Of a stretch of 64,000 nt of DNA, positions 58,401 through 64,000 are shown in pieces. The position numbers were made by a program, and so were the translations under genes. The DNA comes from Okapia johnstoni. Taxonomy: Eukaryota > Chordata > Mammalia > Artiodactyla > Giraffidae. The notes beneath the pieces are model-generated. The model was not told the origin of the DNA. It made no database searches and was given only the letters and a program-made list of their open reading frames with translations. The stretch covers positions 3,092,501 to 3,156,500 of the forward strand of contig CM044316.1 of the NCBI GenBank assembly GCA_024291935.2, read 5' to 3'. The stretch's first letter is position 1. Every line of letters begins with the position of its first letter.

Positions 58401-59924
58401 TGACTTTAAGTCCTGTCTTCAAGGTGAGAATCTGATAGAGCCCACCACTGTTACTAGGCTTGAGGTCTTCAACAGAAGACCATGAAATGAGTGTTGAGAT
58501 AGCCAGACAGGACCCAAGTTTCACATAACCTATTACAGTACTCGAGTGTCTCAATATAGTTCACTTTTGAGATGGGAATCCAGAGCTCTGACCTTCAGGA
58601 ACCAAGCCTGGAGCTGGTCCTGGGAAGTGGGATGTGGCCATGTGCACAGGGAAGAGCTGACTGGAACAGATATCTTCAGGGCTGGATTAGGTGACCCAGA
58701 TCTACTTCCTGTCTCTCTTCCTCTGAACCTGTCTTCCTCAGGGGCTGTGAATACTCTGAACAATATCCATAGATGATTCCCTGATTCCCTCAGCATCATT
58801 GCTTTGGGCCATAGTTGTAAAGGAGCAACTAGGAGAGAGATGTGTGGCAGGCTCAGAGTGTGAAATCCTTTCCAGTCTTGTGAAAACAGGACCATGGGCA
58901 AAGCCTGGTCTCATAATTCTCTACTCCGCTTAGGGCACAGTGTGATTGTCTGGGTCAGCCCATGTTGGTTACTTAAATATCATGAAAATGGAATGTAGAA
59001 GAGACATACCAGGGGGGACATGTTCTTTCCAGTCTGGCCCAAGTTCTTCTTTAGGTCTTCCCCACAATGATGGGCCAGTGTTCACTTGTTGGCCTCACGA
59101 ATATTCAATTCTTACAAACTAACCTGAGGACATGGTTTTCAGTTCTTCTTTATGGCCCTGGGCTTGAGAGTCTTGGGGTTGTCTTTGCTGTGCATGATTC
59201 TTCTTCCTTGACTCGAAATGAAAAAGGATTCCCCATTTTGTAGCAAGTACTTGCCAGGAAGGGACAGAGAAATGTGGATGCACTTTGGCATGACTCACTG
59301 TATATTTCAGTGGTTTTCAGAGACCCTGCCTCTACACTGACAAGATCTACACCTGCCTTTGTGTCTGTCGGTGGGAGAGGATAAAATATTAACAAGAAGT
59401 TTGGGACACAGCGTCACTGGGAGAAGAAATGTCCAGTCCCTGTACTCATGGTCTTGTTGGGAAGCTTCTGTGTGCCTGGGTATTGTTCAAGTTAAGTAAT
59501 GAATAATGAAATCTGAAAACTCACAGAACACAAGGACTTTGACTAAGAATTTTAAGGCTTGGATGGTCCCATCCTTCATTCCAGGAATGTAATCTGTCCT
59601 CAGAAAGGGCCTTAAATATCTGCTGCTCGCCAGGATTCTGTGAACAACGTCCCTGTCCCAGGTACAGGAGGTCACAGGCCCTGTCGGCCTCAGAGATGCC
59701 CCTGTGAGCCTGGGGCAGGGCGGGGAGGGGTAGGGATTTAGGGCTGGTGAACGTTCTGAGACTGGGGCAGAAAGTTTAGAGAAAAAGAAAAGTGGCTAAT
59801 AGGACATTGTGACCAGAAAGCTTCTCTTGTCCCTGACTTTTTTTTCTTTCTTTACAGGCTTAAAATTTTTAATATTTCAATTGAGAGTCATCTAAGTTTT
59901 AAAACTGAAGATATTTTAACATGA
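58401..59924. other. No gene or repeat recognised
   Basis: Moderately GC-balanced, apparently single-copy sequence. Open frames on both strands are short, with no domain I recognise. A polypyrimidine-AG resembling a splice acceptor (TTTCTTTCTTTACAG) ends at 59858, but no coding sequence follows it. This is the longest apparently non-repetitive stretch in the right half. Confidence 0.45.
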
Positions 59925-61755
59925 GGTAAGGAAAGATATACCCATTTGAATGCAGAGTTCCAAAGAATAGCAAGGAGAGATAAGAAAGACTTCCGTGGTG
60001 ATCAATGCAAAGAAATAGAGGAAAGCAATAGAATGGGAAAGACTAGAGATCTCTTCAAGAAAATCAGAGATACCAAGGGAACATTTAATGCAAAGGTGGG
60101 CACAATAAAGGACAGAAATTGTATGGACCTAACAGAAGCAGAATATATTAAGAAGAGGTGGCAAGAATACACAGAAGAACTGTACAAAAAAGATCTTCAT
60201 GACTCAGATAACCACGATGGTGTGATCACTCACCTAGAACCAGACATTCTGAAATGTGAAGTCAAGTGGGCCTTAGGAAGCATCACTATGAACAAAGCTA
60301 GTGGAGGTGATAGAATTCCAGTTGAGTATTTCAAATTCTAAAAGATGATCCTGTGAAAGTGCTGCACTCAATATGCCAGCAAATTTGGAAAACTCAGCAG
60401 TGGGCACAGGACTGGAAAAGGTCAGTTTCAAAGAAAGGCAATGCCAAAGAACGTTCAAACTACTGCACAATTGCACTCATCTCAATGCTAGCAAAGTAAT
60501 GCTCAAAATTCTCCAAGCCAGGCTTCAACAGTATGTGAACCATGAACTTCCAGATGTTCAAGCTGGATTCAGAAAAGGCAGAGGAACCAGAGATGAAATT
60601 GCCAAAATCTTTTGGATGATCGAAAAAGCAAGAGAGTTCCAGAAAAACATCTACTTCTGCTTTATTGATTACGCCAAATCCTTTGACTGTGTAGGTCACA
60701 ACAAACTGCTAAAAATTCTTCAAGAGATGGGAATACCAGACCACCTGACCTGCCTCCTAAGAAATCTGTATGCAGGTCAAGAAGCAACAGTTAGAATGGG
60801 ACACGGAACAACAGACTGGCTCCAAATCAGGAAAGGAGTACATAAAAGCTGTATAGTGTCACACCCTGCTTATTTAACTTATATGCAGAGTACATCATGA
60901 GAAATGCTGGGCTGGAGGAAGCACAAGCTGGAATCAAGATTGCTGGGAGAAATATCAATAACCTCAGATACTCAGATGACATCACCCTTACGGTGAAAAG
61001 GAAAGAAGAACTAAAGAGCCTCTTGATGAAAGTGAAAGAGGAGAGTGAAAAAGTTGGCTTAAAACTCAACATTCAGAAAACTAAGATCATGGTATCCGGT
61101 CCCATCACTTCATGGCAAATAGATGGGGAAACAATGGAAACAGTGACAGACTTTATTTTGGGGGGCTCCCAAATCACTGCAAATGGTGACTGCAACCATG
61201 AAATTAGAAGACGCTTGCTCCTTGGAAGAAAAGTTATAAACAACCTAGAAGCATGTTAAAGAGCAGAGACATTACTTTGCCAACAAAGGTCTGTCTAGTC
61301 AAGGCTATGGTTTTTCCAGTGGTTATGTATGGATGTGAGAGTTGGACTATAAAGAAAGCTGAGCACTGAAGAATTGATGCTTTTGAACTGTGGCGTTGGA
61401 GAAGACTCTTGAGAGTCCCTTGGACTGCAAGGAGATCCAACCAGTCCATCCTAAAGGAGATCAGTCCTGGGTGTTCATTGGAAGGACTGATGCTGAACCT
61501 GAAACTCCAATATTTTGGACACCTGATGTGAAGAACTGACTCATTTGAAAAGACCCTACTGCTGGGAAAGATTGAAGGCAGGAGGAGAAGGGGATAACAG
61601 AGGATGAGATGGTTGGATGGCATCACTGACTCAATGGATATGAGTTTGAGTAAACTCTGGAAGTTGATGATGGACAGGGAGACCTGGCGTGCTGCAAACC
61701 ATGGAGTCACAAAGAGTTGGACACGACTGAGCGACTGAACTGAACTGAACTGAAC
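59925..61755 (+). mobile_element. BovB LINE, plus strand, 5'-truncated with intact 3' end
   Basis: It starts in the linker (MNAEFQRIARRDKKDF) and continues through two RT frames (60373-60900, 60897-61259). Motifs include GFRKGRGTRDE, FIDYAKSFDCVGHNK and LRYSDDITLTVKRKEELKSL. The catalytic box is YSDD. It ends in repeated GAACT units. A frameshift splits RT near 60870. Confidence 0.93.
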
Positions 61756-61869
61756 TGAACTTCTCTTGTGCTTCCTGCCTAGAAAACTTTCTGTAGTATT
61801 TGTTGCAAAATTAGTTTAGTGATGCTGAATTCTCAAAAGTCTTACTTGTGTCTAAAGCTTTTGATCAGT
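61756..61869. other. Spacer between two tandem BovB copies
   Basis: About 110 bp, AT-rich; it could be extreme 5' BovB sequence or host DNA. Confidence 0.4.
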
Positions 61870-64000
61870 ACATTCCATCAGGAATCTTCCACAAGCCTCT
61901 TATCCTTGTCCATCAGAGGGCAGACAGAATGAAAACCACAGTCATAGAAAACTAACCAAATTTATCACATGGATCACAGCCTTGTCTAACTCAGTGAAAC
62001 TGAGCCATGCTGTGTAAGACCACCCAAGATGGAAGGGTCATGGTGGAGAATTCTGACAAAACGTGGTCCACTGGAAAATGGAATGCCAAACCAATTCAGC
62101 ATTCTTGCCTTGAGAACCTCTTGAATAGTATGAAAAGATGAAAAGACATGACACTGAAATATGAACTCTCCAGGTGCCCAGTATGCTACTGGAGAAGAGT
62201 GAGGAAATAGCTCCAGAAAGAATAAAGAGGCTGAGCCAAAGTGGAAACAGCGTTCAGGTTTGGATGTATCTGGTGGTGAAAGTAAAATCTGATGCTATAA
62301 AGAACAATACTGCATAGGAACTTGGAATGTTAAGTTGGTGAATCAAGGTATATTGAAAGTGGTCCAACAGGAGATGGAAAGAGTGCACATTGACTTTTTC
62401 AGAATCAGTGAACTAAAATGGACCTGAATGGGTGAATTTAATTCGTATGACCATTATATCTACTACTGGGGGTAAGAATCCCATACAAGAAATGGAGTAG
62501 CCCTCATAGTTAACAAGAGTCCAGAATGCAGTAAGTGGATGCAATCTCTAAAACGACAAAATGATATCTGTTCATTTCCTAGGCAAACCACTCAATATTG
62601 CAGTAATCCAGTTCTGTGCCCCAAGCACTAATGCTGAAGAAGCTGAAGTTGAATGGTTTTGTGAAGACCTACAAGGCCTTCTAGAACTAACACCAAAATG
62701 TTCTTTTCGTCATAGGGCACTAGAATGAGAAAGTAGGAAGTCAAGAAATACCTGGAGTAACAGTCAAGTTTGGCCTTGCAGTACAAAATGAAGCAGGGCA
62801 AAGGCTAACAGAGTTTTGCCAAGAGAACGCACTGGTCATAGCAAACACCCTCTTTCAACAAAGCAAGAGATGACTCTACACATGGACATCACCAGATGGT
62901 CAACTGAAATCAGACTGATTATATTCTTTGCAGCTGAAGATGGAGAAACAGTCAGCAAAAACAAGACTGGGAGCTGACTGTGGCTCAGATCATGAACTGC
63001 TTATTGCCAAATTCAGACTGAAATTGAAGAAAGAAAGGAAAACCACTAGGCCATTCAGATATGACCTAAATCAAATTTCTTACGATTATACAATGGAAGT
63101 GACAGATAGATTCAAGGAACTAGATCTGATAGGCAGAGTGCCTGAAGAACTATGGATGGAGGTTTGTAGCATTGCTTCAGCAATACGTGAACCGTGAACT
63201 TCCAGATGTTCAAGCTGGTTTTAGAAAAGGCAGAGGAACCAGAGATCAAATTGCCAACATCTGCTGGATCATCAAAAAAGCAAGAGAGTTCCAGAAAAAC
63301 ATCTATTTCTGCTTTATTGACTATGCCAAAGCCTTTGACTGCATGGATCACAATAAACTGTGGAAAATTCTGAAAGAGATGGGAATACCAGACCATCTAA
63401 CCTGTCTCTTGAGAAACCTGTATGCAGGTCAGGAAGCAACAGTTAGAACTGGACATGGAACAACAGACTGGTTCCAAATAGGAAAAGGAGTACGTCAAGG
63501 CTGTATATTGTCACCCTGCTAATTTAACTTATATGCAGATTACATCATGAGAAATGCTGGGCTGGAAGAAACACAAGCTGGAATCAAGATTGCCGGGAAA
63601 AATATCAATAACGTCAGATATGCGGATGACACCACCCTTATGGCAGAAAGTGAAGAACTAAAGAGCCTCTTGATGAAGGTGAAAGAGGAGAGTGAAAAAG
63701 TTGGCTTAAAGCTCAACATTCAGAAAACTAAGATCATGGCATCTGGTCCCATCACTTCATGGGAAATAGATGGGGAAACAGTGGAAACAGTGTCAGACTT
63801 TATTTTTTTGGGCTCCAGAATCACTGCTGATGGTGATTGCAGCCATGAAATTAAAAGACGCTTACTCCTTGGAAGGAAGGTTATGGCCAACCTAGATAGC
63901 ATATTTAAAAGCAGAGACATTACTTTGCCAACAAAAGCCCGTCTAGTCAAGGCTATGGTTTTTCCAGTGGTCATGTATGGATGTGAGAGTTGGACGGTGA
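61870..64000 (+). mobile_element. BovB LINE, plus strand, runs off the window edge
   Basis: It has the 5' region, a broken endonuclease, the linker (FRYDLNQISYDYTMEV) and RT from 63172. A deletion at about 63170 joins the linker (EELWMEVCSIASAI) straight to the thumb-side RT start QQYVNRELPDVQ, removing about 0.4 kb. RT holds FIDYAKAFDCMDHNK, GVRQGCILSPC, then a premature stop and [13 protein letters not shown]. The 3' end lies beyond the window. Confidence 0.92.

Noticed and set aside
59844..59930. Splice acceptor and exon near 59858
   Set aside because: The pyrimidine tract and CAG look right, but the following sequence has quick stops and then becomes BovB.

Overview
This is mammalian nuclear DNA from a bovid ruminant (cattle, sheep, goat or a close relative). 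Many BovB LINE copies, Bov-tA and Bov-A2 SINEs and tRNA-derived CHR-type SINEs together identify the lineage. Nothing in the window separates the bovid genera.

The only gene I can support is a KRAB-C2H2 zinc-finger transcriptional repressor on the + strand. It has a GC-rich untranslated first exon ending at 15173, an ATG exon (16202-16289), a 127-bp KRAB-A exon (19402-19528), a 96-bp KRAB-B exon (20395-20490) and one large finger exon (38535-40114). The splice phases agree at every junction and give an unbroken 611-codon reading frame. The promoter carries two ACTACA..TCCC-type elements and lies just downstream of a solo LTR. The 18-kb last intron is packed with nested transposons.

Layout. 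1-13960: an L1 5' region, several BovB copies on the minus strand, a rearranged BovB insertion, a 0.6-kb palindrome, a Tigger DNA transposon, an ERV LTR with primer-binding site, and a 5'-truncated L1 with clean target-site duplications. 14121-14605: solo LTR. 14900-40465: the zinc-finger gene, with MIRs in its first introns. Its last intron holds L1s, BovBs, a ZBED-type hAT transposase relic, a mariner MITE and MER5A. A MER2 copy lies just past the stop codon. 40470-42880: mostly single-copy or ancient-repeat sequence. 42880-64000: BovB and L1 on both strands, including an inverted BovB pair and two BovBs in tandem that run off the right edge.

No BovB, L1, ERV or DNA transposon here is intact. 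Those whose coding parts can be read are truncated, frameshifted or internally deleted. I found no tRNA, rRNA, snoRNA or CRISPR feature and no second protein-coding gene. I see no new multi-gene system. The best leads are the zinc-finger gene with its LTR-adjacent promoter, the long palindrome, the unusual compound insertions and the two BovB sublineages.
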